Origin: Weissella confusa
Lineage (GTDB): Bacteria; Bacillota; Bacilli; Lactobacillales; Lactobacillaceae
Length of the DNA: 64,000 nucleotides
Direction of reading: 5' to 3'
Assembly: GCA_001436895.1 (NCBI GenBank)
Contig: JQAY01000010.1
Coordinates: forward strand, 27,984 to 91,983
Made by a program: the position numbers and the translations under genes. Positions 37,781-46,042 of this stretch are shown here, piece by piece (the first letter of the stretch is position 1; every line of letters begins with the position of its first letter). The notes beneath the pieces were generated by a model. That model worked only from the letters and a program-made list of their open reading frames with translations, ran no database searches and was not told where the DNA came from.

Positions 37781-37939
37781 TCAGTTATCTTTATTTTCAT
37801 GTAATTCTTTGGCTTCGGCTTGTTGTAACTCGCGTTCGGTTGGTAGCTGCGGACGACGTCGCTTTCCGACCAACGTGATTGAAAATGTGATGATGCTCAA
37901 TAAAATTAGGCCGATTAACGGTAATAGTAGTCCATGCAT
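37781..37939 (-). CDS. 52-residue single-pass membrane protein behind the anion permease
   Basis: Minus-strand frame from ATG 37939 with a near-perfect ribosome site (GGAGG, seven-base spacing) placed 25 bases after the permease stop. It has one transmembrane helix (about residues 3-24), a positive stop-transfer cluster (GKRRR) and a charged cytoplasmic tail (PTERELQQAEAKELHENKDN). The topology resembles small regulatory subunits of transporters. No family recognised. Confidence 0.72.
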   Translation of the reverse strand: MHGLLLPLIGLILLSIITFSITLVGKRRRPQLPTERELQQAEAKELHENKDN

Positions 37940-37963
37940 AGTGCTACCTCCATTGACGCGTTA

Positions 37964-39076
37964 TTAGTTAAGTCTAAGCATAATGAGTCCCAACCCAATA
38001 AGCAAGTAGATAATGAGTAGCACACCATTGATTAGCATCGCGCGTAGTGGAAAGTGCCATGATTGATCGCTTGTATGTTGTGCAAATTGGCGCCAAGCGA
38101 GTAAGTTGGCCAATGATGCAATCAACGTACCCAACCCACCAGTTGTTACCCCGAGGTACAGTGGCGAAACGTGGCTAGTGAAGTTTGATAACAACACGGC
38201 TGCCGGCACGTTACTAATGAATTGACTTGAGATTGCTCCTGTGATGAACGTCATTGCTGGTGTTGTCATACCAAGCTTAATCATGTCGGATACCCATTCA
38301 ATGCGGCTTAATGCACCAACAATGATAAAGAACTCAACGAACATCAACAAGATGCCATAATCGATTTGGCCAAAGGTTTGGCGGTTGAGTAGCAATGCTG
38401 TGACGATGCTGACCAACAAGGCACCCCAAATTGGAAAGAGATTCAAAATGCCGGCTAGTACTAATAGGGTGCTAATTACCAAGATAATGACAGTTCGTGT
38501 CTCTATTTTTGTCGTAGTTAGTTCGATGTCATGGATGGGCACGTTTTTAAAGGCAAACGGACTGAGTAACAAGAACACTAAGTTAATCATGCCGATTGGT
38601 AGTGACAGCTGCAAAAAATGTCCCAGTGTTAAATGATAATGTGACGCTAGATAAAGGTTTTGCGGGTTACCGAACGGCGTGAAGGCACTCCCTAAGTTCG
38701 CAAAAATCGTGATAAAGATGACTGGTAACACCATCTTTAATTCAAGTTTGCGGGCAATTGTCACAAAAATTGGTACCAACGTTAGAATGGCCACGTCGTT
38801 GGTGAAAATCATTGATCCAAAGAATGACAGCAATAGCGTCACTAAAATAACTTGGCGCGTCGTGCGACTCTTTTTAATAATGGTCGTTGCGATGGCAACC
38901 AAGACCCCAGTTCGCTCATAGACACCAACTAGTAGCAATAAAGCGGCTAAGGCTACAATGGTATGGACGTTGATGTCCGTCCAAGCCACTTGGCCAAAAA
39001 GTAATGCAAGAACGCTCAAGATAGTCGTAATCGCTAAAGTTTTGTCAGATAGTATTTTTTTGATGAATGTCGGCAT
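37964..39076 (-). CDS. SLC13/ArsB-NhaD-type anion permease
   Basis: 370 residues from the Met at 39076 (GGGGTG upstream). About ten membrane helices with ion-transporter-superfamily features: FTNDVAILTLVPIFV and the repeat-like AFTPFGNPQNLYL. Similar proteins carry dicarboxylates, arsenite or sodium. Substrate not determinable here. A 52-residue membrane protein is encoded 25 bases downstream on the same strand. Confidence 0.82.
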   Translation of the reverse strand: MPTFIKKILSDKTLAITTILSVLALLFGQVAWTDINVHTIVALAALLLLVGVYERTGVLVAIATTIIKKSRTTRQVILVTLLLSFFGSMIFTNDVAILTLVPIFVTIARKLELKMVLPVIFITIFANLGSAFTPFGNPQNLYLASHYHLTLGHFLQLSLPIGMINLVFLLLSPFAFKNVPIHDIELTTTKIETRTVIILVISTLLVLAGILNLFPIWGALLVSIVTALLLNRQTFGQIDYGILLMFVEFFIIVGALSRIEWVSDMIKLGMTTPAMTFITGAISSQFISNVPAAVLLSNFTSHVSPLYLGVTTGGLGTLIASLANLLAWRQFAQHTSDQSWHFPLRAMLINGVLLIIYLLIGLGLIMLRLN

Positions 39077-39120
39077 AAGACACCCCACTTTTCTTATAGT
39101 CAGAGTATTAGTATACGGCA

Positions 39121-39164
39121 AAAATAAAAGCAGACCAACTGCCGTTTGGCAATTAATCTGCTTA
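39121..39164 (-). terminator. Terminator of the amino-acid permease
   Basis: Minus-strand AAGCAGA/TCTGCTT outer stem with an inner CCAAAC/GTTTGG-like stem, then T-rich sequence. Confidence 0.78.
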
Positions 39165-39176
39165 TTTTTACGTGAT

Positions 39177-40508
39177 TTAGTTTTGACGACGCTTGCGTGA
39201 TTGCATGTAGAAGTACAAAGGCAAACCAGCTAGTGTCAAAATTAGCCCAATCATGGCGAGTTGGAACTCTGAAATCAAGGTCATGACAATGATGAATACT
39301 CCACCAGCGATACCAATGATTGGTACAACTGGATACAATGGCACCTTGTATGGTCGTGGCAAATCAGGTTCGGTAATACGTAACTTAATAACGGCAATGA
39401 ATACCAACGTATAGAACAGCCAGATAACGAAGATCAACATGTCGGTTAACATGTCGAAACCACCGATAAACATCAAAGCAACTGCCAAGACAAGTTGGAA
39501 GATACCAGCCACATATGGGATTTGGTAACGGTTCAACTTAACCAAGTGCTTTGAGAATGGCAACTCGTTTTCTAAGGCCATGGCATATGGCAAACGCATT
39601 CCGGTCATCGTGTATCCGTTCAGCGTACCGTAGATAGAAATCAAGATACCAATCGTGATCAACTTACCACCGAAGCCACCGAAAATGTGTTGTGCCACAT
39701 CACTAGCGGCGTTTTCGTTTCCTGAGATAGCTGACAATGGCAATGAGTGCAAGTAAACAAAGTTAACAAGCAAGTAAATGACCATGATACCAATCAACCC
39801 ACCGGCGATTGCACGTGGCAAGTCCTTTTGTGGGTTCTTCATTTCACCGGCGATGTTACCAACGTGAATCCATCCATCGTAGGCATACATCGTGGCCAAA
39901 AGTCCGGCACCGACAGCCGTTGCCCATGAACCGGCTTGTGAACCTGGTTCAACTGGGAACAAGCTGACATCCACCCCACCTGGTTGTAGCAAACCAAAGA
40001 TGATAATCAAGGCCAATGGGATTAACTTGAAGAACAACGTGATTGATTGGAATTGTCCAGCAATCTTAGATCCAAGCAAGTTAATCAAAAAGACTGATGC
40101 GACCGCGATGATTCCCGCTGGAATAATCGCACTTGTTGGCAAGTGGAACAAATTAGCAACTTGGGTACCGAAGATAACCCCCTTTGCCGCCACACTGGCT
40201 GGGAAGTACACAACAATTTGTGCCCACCCTAGTAAGTAACTTGGTAACTTACCATAAGCTCGTTCGATGTAGACTAGCATCCCACCAGTTTGTGGCAATG
40301 CGGCAGCAAGTTCAGCACCGGTCAAACCGGCAGCCAGACTAATCAAACCACCCAAAATCCAAACGAATAGAGACATACTGGTTGAACCAGTTGATTGTGC
40401 AACACTAGATGCTTTAAAAAAGACACCCGCTCCAATAACAGTTCCCATGACAGTCGAAATGGCTGGCAAAAGCGTCATTGTACGATTCAGTTTGTTTTGA
40501 TCGTTCAT
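39177..40508 (-). CDS. APC family amino-acid permease (SteT/YfnA-like)
   Basis: 443 residues from ATG 40508 with AAGGGG upstream, 12 membrane helices. The helix-1 motif GTVIGAGVFFKASSVAQSTGS and AALPQTGGMLVYIERAYGKLPSYLLGW match LAT-type exchangers such as SteT (serine/threonine) and YfnA. It probably exchanges neutral amino acids. Monocistronic with terminator. Confidence 0.9.
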   Translation of the reverse strand: MNDQNKLNRTMTLLPAISTVMGTVIGAGVFFKASSVAQSTGSTSMSLFVWILGGLISLAAGLTGAELAAALPQTGGMLVYIERAYGKLPSYLLGWAQIVVYFPASVAAKGVIFGTQVANLFHLPTSAIIPAGIIAVASVFLINLLGSKIAGQFQSITLFFKLIPLALIIIFGLLQPGGVDVSLFPVEPGSQAGSWATAVGAGLLATMYAYDGWIHVGNIAGEMKNPQKDLPRAIAGGLIGIMVIYLLVNFVYLHSLPLSAISGNENAASDVAQHIFGGFGGKLITIGILISIYGTLNGYTMTGMRLPYAMALENELPFSKHLVKLNRYQIPYVAGIFQLVLAVALMFIGGFDMLTDMLIFVIWLFYTLVFIAVIKLRITEPDLPRPYKVPLYPVVPIIGIAGGVFIIVMTLISEFQLAMIGLILTLAGLPLYFYMQSRKRRQN

Positions 40509-40599
40509 TGGAAGCCCCTTATTTAAAAATTTCAATAATGTCTATCATACCAGGTTCTGCTGTAAAAAGATAAGGAATACGGGACATATATTAGTAAAA

Positions 40600-40632
40600 A
40601 ATAAAAAACGCCCGAAATTTAATTCGAGCGTC
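40600..40632 (-). terminator. Terminator of the 40638 gene
   Basis: Minus-strand ACGCTCGAA/TTCGGGCGT stem with one mismatch, followed by T6. Confidence 0.78.
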
Positions 40633-40637
40633 AGCAA

Positions 40638-40907
40638 CTACCTTACTTTGGCAGAGCGTAATTTGCTATTTGTAACCGTTTCTAGCTGACGCAAAGTTGC
40701 TGCATCAATGTGCAAGCCACTCGCAATCTGCCCGAACGTCCAAGTTGGATGACGTTCGCACAAATCCAGATAGTGTTCGATGAGTTTGTCATTAATTTTT
40801 GGTTGAACGACTTCAGCCACCCCGTTCACTGCAAAATCTGCAGCGTTGGCTTTTTCGAACGTGTAATGCAAGGTGCTTGGGCCCATTTCACCAGTAGAGT
40901 AATCCAT
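40638..40907 (-). CDS. Small protein with a helix-turn-helix-like C-terminus
   Basis: 89 residues. The C-terminal half (HPTWTFGQIASGLHIDAATLRQLETV) has the spacing of a helix-turn-helix. The N-terminal half (HYTFEKANAADFAVNGVAEVVQPK) has no recognised domain. GGGGGATGTAG precedes the start. Possibly a small transcription factor. Monocistronic. Family unknown. Confidence 0.65.
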   Translation of the reverse strand: MDYSTGEMGPSTLHYTFEKANAADFAVNGVAEVVQPKINDKLIEHYLDLCERHPTWTFGQIASGLHIDAATLRQLETVTNSKLRSAKVR

Positions 40908-41050
40908 ATCTACATCCCCCGTGTTTTTATAATAGACGCTTTCTTTCCTTCATGAGATTTATATTAACATTTAATTAACTAATTAAAAATAAACAATCGA
41001 CGGTCATTTCCGAAAAAAACAAATAATTTCGTGTCTATGTTGACACAGTT

Positions 41051-41079
41051 TTGTTCTCATGGTTGCAAAATGTTACAAT
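41051..41079 (+). promoter_or_regulatory. Promoter of the LepA-like gene
   Basis: TTGTTC (41051-41056), 17 bases, TACAAT (41074-41079) with an extended TG at 41071-41072. A TTGACA also lies at 41039-41044. Confidence 0.55.
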
Positions 41080-41115
41080 CAGTAAGATACATTTTTGGGA
41101 ATGTTAGGAGAAATA

Positions 41116-42897
41116 ATGTCAACGAGACAAGATTTAATTCGCAATTTTGCAATTATTGCGCACATCGACCACGGTAAGTCTACTTTGGCCGATCGTATTA
41201 TGGAAATGACAAACACAGTATCAGAGCGTGAAACCGAAGCTCAACTGCTTGATGATTTGAGCGTTGAAAAGGCTCACGGTGTTACGGTTAAGTCTCGTAC
41301 TGTGCGAAACTACTACATTGATAACAACGGGACTGAATATCAATATAACTTGATTGATACGCCAGGCCACGTCGACTTTAACTATGAAGTCTCACGCTCA
41401 TTGTCAGCGACTGATGGTGTGTTGCTTTTGGTCGACGCGACTAAGGGTGTGCAAGCCCAAACGGTTGCTAACTACCGTCTTGCTAAGGCTGCTAACCTTG
41501 TGATTATTCCAATCGTGAACAAGATTGATAACATGGCTGCTGAAGTTGATAAGACTATCGAAGAATTGCTTGATTTGAATGAGTCATTTAAGGAAGAAGA
41601 CATCCTAAAAATCTCAGCCAAGAGCGGTTTGGGTGTTGATGCAGTCCTAGAGGCAATTCGTGACCGCATCCCTGCCCCACAAGGCGACGAAACTGGTAAG
41701 TTGAAGGCCTTGGTCTTTGATTCGAAGTTTGACCCATACAAGGGTGTCATTGTGCAAGTACGTTTGTTTGATGGGCAATTGAAGTCTTCAGACAACGTGT
41801 TGTTCATGGCTAACAAGATTAAGTCGCAAATCAAAGAAATGGGTGTCTTCTCACCTTTGATGACGCCACTTGATACGCTTAAGGCTGGGGATGTTGGGTT
41901 CATTGTGACTGGTATTAAGGATGCCAAGGCGGTTCGTGTCGGTGATACGATTACACTTGCTAACGATCCGGTTGCTGAACCCCTTCCTGGTTATCAAGAT
42001 GTTGAGCCAATGGTTTATGCCGGTCTTTACCCTCGCGGTAGTGAGTTTAAGGACTTGAAGATTGGTATCGAAAAGCTTGGCTTGAATGATGCCGCCTTCC
42101 AATATGAGCCAGAGCAATCTGAAGCTTTGGGGATGGGATTCCGTGGTGGATTCTTGGGAATCTTCCACTTGCAAATTATTCGTGAGCGTTTGCAAGAAGA
42201 GTTCGGCCTGGATGTTTTGACAACGATGCCAAATTCAACGTACCGCGTAACGGTCAAGAATGAAGATGAGCCGATTTACGTTGAAAACCCAATTCAATTC
42301 CCTGATTACGGTCAAATTGTAAAGGTTGAAGAGCCTTACATGTTGGCTAAGATGACGTTGCCAAACGAAATGTTGAATGACATTATGCGCTTGGCTGAAG
42401 GTCGTCGTGGTGAATTGGTGGATTTGGCAACGATTGGTTCAATGTTGATGGTGACTTACCGTATGCCAATTTCAGAAATCGCCTATGACTTCTTTAACGA
42501 ATTGAAGTCAGCGTCACACGGTTTTGCTACCCTTTCCACAGAGTTTGATTCATACCAAGAGTCAGACTTGGTCCGTATCGACATTGCGGTTGATTACGCT
42601 AAGGTTGATGCGTTGACATTCGTTATGCACCGTTCAAAGGTTGATCGTGTTGGAACTGAAATTGTTTCTAAGTTGAAAGATTTGATTCCACGTAAGTTGC
42701 AATCAATGCCAGTTCAAGCCATCGTTGAAGGTCGTGCCATCGCCCGTGCTGATGTGCCACCACTACGTAAGGCAGCTGCTTCTGGAACCAAGGTATCAAA
42801 GAAGCAACAACAATTGCGCCGTCAAGGTCAAAAGAAGAGCGACATCGAATTGCCACAAGCAGTCTTTGACGCGATCCTAGACATGAATAGTAATTAA
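41116..42897 (+). CDS. lepA: Divergent LepA/EF4-type translational GTPase
   Basis: 593 residues from ATG 41116 (TAGGAG five bases upstream). GTPase motifs are AHIDHGKS (G1), DTPGH (G3), NKID (G4) and SAK (G5). The C-terminal domain matches EF4: FLGIFHLQIIRERLQEEFGLD..TT.P...Y, VEEPY, then VDAL.F..HR and LIPRKL...PVQA. The G2 block reads AHGVTVKS instead of the usual RGITIK, and several conserved stretches are altered. This suggests a second, divergent copy (some lactobacilli carry lepA1 and lepA2) rather than the housekeeping one. Expected to act on ribosomes. Monocistronic. Confidence 0.82.
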   Translation: MSTRQDLIRNFAIIAHIDHGKSTLADRIMEMTNTVSERETEAQLLDDLSVEKAHGVTVKSRTVRNYYIDNNGTEYQYNLIDTPGHVDFNYEVSRSLSATDGVLLLVDATKGVQAQTVANYRLAKAANLVIIPIVNKIDNMAAEVDKTIEELLDLNESFKEEDILKISAKSGLGVDAVLEAIRDRIPAPQGDETGKLKALVFDSKFDPYKGVIVQVRLFDGQLKSSDNVLFMANKIKSQIKEMGVFSPLMTPLDTLKAGDVGFIVTGIKDAKAVRVGDTITLANDPVAEPLPGYQDVEPMVYAGLYPRGSEFKDLKIGIEKLGLNDAAFQYEPEQSEALGMGFRGGFLGIFHLQIIRERLQEEFGLDVLTTMPNSTYRVTVKNEDEPIYVENPIQFPDYGQIVKVEEPYMLAKMTLPNEMLNDIMRLAEGRRGELVDLATIGSMLMVTYRMPISEIAYDFFNELKSASHGFATLSTEFDSYQESDLVRIDIAVDYAKVDALTFVMHRSKVDRVGTEIVSKLKDLIPRKLQSMPVQAIVEGRAIARADVPPLRKAAASGTKVSKKQQQLRRQGQKKSDIELPQAVFDAILDMNSN

Positions 42898-42903
42898 TAA
42901 GAT

Positions 42904-42945
42904 GAATCCCCGGACAACTCGATCTAAAGTTGCGTCCGGGGGTTC
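42904..42945 (+). terminator. Stem-loop after the LepA-like gene
   Basis: GAATCCCCGGAC pairs with GTCCGGGGGTTC with an inner AACT/AGTT pairing. The following T-run is poor. Confidence 0.65.
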
Positions 42946-42989
42946 ATTGCTTTCTCTTGCTTAGAGTATATATTTACTTGAAGAACGTC

Positions 42990-43018
42990 TTGATTTCCAT
43001 ACCACATTTTTTTACACT
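42990..43018 (+). promoter_or_regulatory. Promoter of the YjgN-like gene
   Basis: TTGATT (42990-42995), 17 bases, TACACT (43013-43018). Predicted start of transcription about 43025, just ahead of the 30-nt leader element. Confidence 0.55.
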
Positions 43019-43027
43019 AGGCTTATT

Positions 43028-43057
43028 CACGTCCAGATTGGAATGACGTAAAAAGCT
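43028..43057 (+). promoter_or_regulatory. 30-nt leader element, copy B (partner at 9909)
   Basis: Identical at 29 of 30 bases to 9909-9938. It starts about 10 bases past the -10, so it should be in the RNA leader. It ends 14 bases before ATG 43072. The single difference (C to T) is inside the central CCAGAYTGG. Confidence 0.6.
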
Positions 43058-43071
43058 ATGGGAGTATTTTT

Positions 43072-43398
43072 ATGGGACCAGAAAGTAAGTTTGGCCGTCA
43101 ATCTTTTTTTGATGGTGGGTTGCTGTCGTTAATTGGTTGGAGCATTTTGGGGTTTATTGTTACGGTCATCTCACTTGGAATTCTATATCCGTGGGCATTG
43201 GTGATGGTATATGGTTGGAAGATTAACCACACTGTTATTGACGGTCACCGCATGCAGTTTAACGGATCTGCAGTGGGCCTATTTGGTAACTGGATTAAGT
43301 GGCTGTTACTGATGATTATTACGCTAGGTATTTATGGCTTCTGGGTTGGTATCAAATTGGAAGATTGGAAAGCCAAGAACACGCGTTTTTTGAATTAG
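43072..43398 (+). CDS. Small YjgN/DUF898-like membrane protein
   Basis: 108 residues with two long hydrophobic stretches (about 17-45 and 73-93) in repeated form, each ending in a similar phrase (SLGILYPWALVMVYGWKINHTVIDGHR and TLGIYGFWVGIKLEDWKAKN). This is the repeat seen in DUF898/YjgN proteins, here in short form. GGGAG precedes ATG 43072. Function unknown. It carries the leader element shared with the Ltp-repeat gene. Confidence 0.72.
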   Translation: MGPESKFGRQSFFDGGLLSLIGWSILGFIVTVISLGILYPWALVMVYGWKINHTVIDGHRMQFNGSAVGLFGNWIKWLLLMIITLGIYGFWVGIKLEDWKAKNTRFLN

Positions 43399-43406
43399 TC
43401 TCAGAT

Positions 43407-43434
43407 ATGACAATTCAAAAAATTGCTATATAAT
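43407..43434 (+). promoter_or_regulatory. Promoter of a probable leaderless gene
   Basis: ATGACA (43407-43412), 16 bases, consensus TATAAT (43429-43434). Transcription would begin at about 43440-43442, at the A of ATG 43441. Confidence 0.65.
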
Positions 43435-43440
43435 AGTGGC

Positions 43441-44001
43441 ATGAATAATCTACAAACGATTCGTGAGTTCTTTCAATTAGGAACCACTGAAGTAAGCACT
43501 GCACTACAACTGTCACCAGATGAATTACGCGCCTATGAATCAGGTGAAAAGCAACCTGAAATCTTGATGTGGCAACGTTTTTCTGAATATTACGCGGATA
43601 AATTCCACGTACCAGCCCTACCTGACATGGTTGAGCCAATCCACTTCCGTCTTAGTGTGGACTACTTGATGAATATCGGACTAACGATGAACGATTTGAT
43701 GGCGTTTAAGTGGTACTTCGATAACACGCGTCAAGAAATCGGCGAGTTCACGATTGCCTTGTATGAACCAGGTACAACCAAGATTGAACGTCGCACGACT
43801 GACTTGCCGGCTGTTCTTGATGAATACGCTGGTTACATCTTGTTAAACAATGATGGGTCACTTAACCAATTTATCGATGAACGTAATAACGACAAGATTA
43901 GCGATTGGCGCTTGTTATTGTACAAAAACGACAATTTCATGGTTGATGTTACACCGGATTTGATGTATTTCGAATACCTGGTAAACATGACCGTTATGTA
44001 G
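43441..44001 (+). CDS. XRE-like helix-turn-helix protein, probably leaderless
   Basis: 186 residues from ATG 43441. The N-terminal 50 residues resemble an XRE HTH (TIREFFQLGTTEVSTALQLSPDELRAYESGEKQP). The remainder is an unrecognised acidic domain. No ribosome-binding site precedes the ATG. Instead a consensus -10 ends seven bases upstream, which fits a leaderless mRNA. A TTG further upstream in frame lies within the promoter and is rejected. A bidirectional terminator follows. Confidence 0.75.
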   Translation: MNNLQTIREFFQLGTTEVSTALQLSPDELRAYESGEKQPEILMWQRFSEYYADKFHVPALPDMVEPIHFRLSVDYLMNIGLTMNDLMAFKWYFDNTRQEIGEFTIALYEPGTTKIERRTTDLPAVLDEYAGYILLNNDGSLNQFIDERNNDKISDWRLLLYKNDNFMVDVTPDLMYFEYLVNMTVM

Positions 44002-44035
44002 AAAAAAGGAGATCTCGTATGAGGTCTCCTTTTTG
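44002..44035. terminator. Bidirectional terminator
   Basis: AAAAAAGGAGATC pairs with GGTCTCCTTTTT, between the XRE-like gene and the convergent SDR gene. Confidence 0.88.
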
Positions 44036-44040
44036 GCATG

Positions 44041-44778
44041 CTATTTAATTGTCCAACCACCATCAATGGTAAACACTTGCCCTTGCACATAACTTGATTC
44101 TGGACTTGTGAGATATAGCGTCATATCAGCAACTTCTTGCGCAGCTGCCCAGCGTTTAACCGGGGTTTCAGCAGCGACCTGCTTGGCCATTGCGCCGTCA
44201 CCAGCGAAATCAGCCGCGTTCATTGGTGTGTTGATGGCACCGGGTGCGATAGCGTTAATATGGACGCCTTGATCAGCATAATCTAAAGCTAATTGTTTCA
44301 TCCAGCCGACTAAGGCGTGCTTTGACATCGTGTAGGCCGCCCCGCCACCGCCAGCAATTTGACCGGCGATTGAGGCCATGAACACCATTTGTCCAGCTTG
44401 GCGTTTCACCATATGTGGTAAGATAGCCAAACTTAATTGGACAGCCGCGTTAACATTGACGTTCATCAATTGTTGAATGGCTGTAAAATCGGTGTCTAAG
44501 GCCGGTGTGAATGCATCTAATACACCAGCGGTGCTGAGAAAGATATCAACGATGCTTAGTTCGTCGTTATGCGACGCAATCCACTCGCCTAGCTGGGTCA
44601 TATCACTTAAATCTAGTTGATATGGTGTCAAACGATCGTGCGTAACGGGTATTGGTTGCTTATCAATTGCGATGACCGTCGCGCCGGCATCTAAATAGGT
44701 GTTTAACTGGGCCAATCCAATCCCTGATGCAGCCCCAGTTAACAAAATGGTTTGTTTTTTATAGTCTTGTGTAATCAT
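44041..44778 (-). CDS. SDR family oxidoreductase (FabG-like)
   Basis: 245 residues. Cofactor motif TGAASGIG (about 15-22), NVN in helix 4 (NVNVNAAVQ), catalytic YTMSK (Y and K), and PGAINTPMN. A classical NAD(P)-dependent reductase of unknown substrate, near 3-oxoacyl-ACP reductases and 2,3-dihydro-2,3-dihydroxybenzoate dehydrogenases. Its ATG overlaps the queT stop (TAATG), so it should share the preQ1-controlled transcript. Confidence 0.9.
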   Translation of the reverse strand: MITQDYKKQTILLTGAASGIGLAQLNTYLDAGATVIAIDKQPIPVTHDRLTPYQLDLSDMTQLGEWIASHNDELSIVDIFLSTAGVLDAFTPALDTDFTAIQQLMNVNVNAAVQLSLAILPHMVKRQAGQMVFMASIAGQIAGGGGAAYTMSKHALVGWMKQLALDYADQGVHINAIAPGAINTPMNAADFAGDGAMAKQVAAETPVKRWAAAQEVADMTLYLTSPESSYVQGQVFTIDGGWTIK

Positions 44779-45275
44779 TACTTTTCCAAATCAACGCGCT
44801 TGCTCAAAATGTAGAAGATAACAGCCCCGATAATCAAAGCTGCCAGCTCCCCAAGCGCCGTCCAAGCAAATGTTGCCCAGAATGGCGTCTTGGCCATAAA
44901 GTACAACTCGGCGGCAACAACCCACATCATTAATGCATCGATAACGGTACTAATAGCCAAACGCTTAATCACGCTTTTAACCTTGCGCGTCGCAAAGTAA
45001 GACATCGTGGTCATGGCTAAGGTGCCAGCCGTACCGACAATCATGTCGACGATTCCGTATGGTGACCAGATATTGGCAATAAATACCCCGATGGTCAAAG
45101 CGATGATGTAACGCTTGTTGAAGACGACCAAATGGTTAAAGCCTTCTGAAAAGCGTAGTTGGAATGGGCCGTACGAAGCAAATGGCAAAGCCACGGTTGC
45201 GACAGCGTACAATGCTGCGATAACGGCAATTAGTGAAATATCACGCGCTGAAAAAGAGCGTTTTTTCGTGTCCAT
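44778..45275 (-). CDS. queT: QueT family queuosine-precursor transporter (ECF S component)
   Basis: 165 residues, about five to six membrane helices. The QueT pattern FASYGPFQLRFSEGFNHL near residues 30-47 and IWSPYGIVDMIVGT are clear. It imports a queuosine precursor, relying on shared ECF ATPases encoded elsewhere. Its leader contains a preQ1-I riboswitch, which supports the substrate assignment. AGGAGAG precedes ATG 45275. Confidence 0.93.
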   Translation of the reverse strand: MDTKKRSFSARDISLIAVIAALYAVATVALPFASYGPFQLRFSEGFNHLVVFNKRYIIALTIGVFIANIWSPYGIVDMIVGTAGTLAMTTMSYFATRKVKSVIKRLAISTVIDALMMWVVAAELYFMAKTPFWATFAWTALGELAALIIGAVIFYILSKRVDLEK

Positions 45276-45285
45276 ATTTAATTCT

Positions 45286-45325
45286 CTCCTAGTTTTTTTG
45301 AGTGGGATGGTTACGAACCACTAAC
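45286..45325 (-). promoter_or_regulatory. PreQ1-I riboswitch in the queT leader
   Basis: On the minus strand AGTGG (45322-45318) pairs with CCACT (45305-45301) around a TTCGTAACCATC loop, followed by an A7 tail, CTA and the ribosome site AGGAG. This is the small preQ1-I aptamer: one stem, an A-rich tail and a pseudoknot that hides the Shine-Dalgarno, giving translational control. Confidence 0.85.
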
Positions 45326-45444
45326 TTACAGCATAGCAAAATCACTCCTTATCGGCAATAAGCGTTTTTCAGGACGACCTTGTCAAAATCCTCCCAGTTA
45401 TGGTAGTTTGGAAAAATACTTATTTTTTCCACGGAGGATTTTTG

Positions 45445-45912
45445 ATGAAACGCTTTTTTGAACGATCATTTATTTTGGGAATTGTCACAACGTTGATGAT
45501 GGTGACAATTATTAGTATTTGGAACGGTACTTGGGTTGCAGGTTGGCATGAGAAAACAATTCTTGCGACACTAACCATTGTACCGTTGACGTTCATGCTA
45601 GCGTTCTTACTGAAGGAAAACGTAACCTTGCCATTGGTCATTAAGCTCCACGATGTCTTGCCAGCTTGGTTTAGTCGTCTAATTCCACGTCGTCATTCGA
45701 TGGCGGTGTTCATTGTCACCGGTAACGTTTCAATCATGTCATTTTATGGGCTGTATATGTCTCACCATTACGACACGCACCATTTGATTCATTCTTACTT
45801 TATCCAATGGGCTCACACGCTACTATTCGCAATTCCGCTATTGCTTTTCGTGGTTCGGCCACTTGTGAATGGCGTATTCGACCTTGTTTGGCACCAAGAA
45901 GATGCAGCTTAA
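45445..45912 (+). CDS. DUF2798-type four-helix membrane protein
   Basis: 155 residues from ATG 45445 with GGAGG at 45433-45437. An upstream extension is not favoured. Four hydrophobic helices in two related halves, each beginning RRHS/RSF...GIVTTLMMVTIISIWN and ending in a positively charged turn. Resembles DUF2798 proteins of unknown function. Terminator follows. Confidence 0.78.
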   Translation: MKRFFERSFILGIVTTLMMVTIISIWNGTWVAGWHEKTILATLTIVPLTFMLAFLLKENVTLPLVIKLHDVLPAWFSRLIPRRHSMAVFIVTGNVSIMSFYGLYMSHHYDTHHLIHSYFIQWAHTLLFAIPLLLFVVRPLVNGVFDLVWHQEDAA

Positions 45913-45940
45913 ATCGTAGTAACGACAGAATATAACTGCT

Positions 45941-45973
45941 AAAGCCTGATTGTCCTAAAAATCAGGCTTTTTT
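45941..45973 (+). terminator. Terminator after the DUF2798 gene
   Basis: AAAGCCTGATT pairs with AATCAGGCTTT, followed by T-run. Confidence 0.9.
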
Positions 45974-46018
45974 AGTTCTAAAAATTAGATTTATATGTGA
46001 ACTTTTGGTAAGCTGTTA

Positions 46019-46034
46019 CTCGTACATGTACGAG
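46019..46034 (+). promoter_or_regulatory. 16-bp palindrome overlapping the ribosome site of the APC permease
   Basis: CTCGTACATGTACGAG is a perfect palindrome whose last bases start the GAGGAGG ribosome site (46032-46038). It could be an operator or an RNA hairpin (6-bp stem, CAUG loop) that masks translation. Confidence 0.5.
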
Positions 46035-46042
46035 GAGGTCAC

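Noticed and set aside
45360..45378. cre-like AATAAGCGTTTTTCAG before the DUF2798 gene
   Set aside because: Too many mismatches to the TG...CA frame of the cre consensus.
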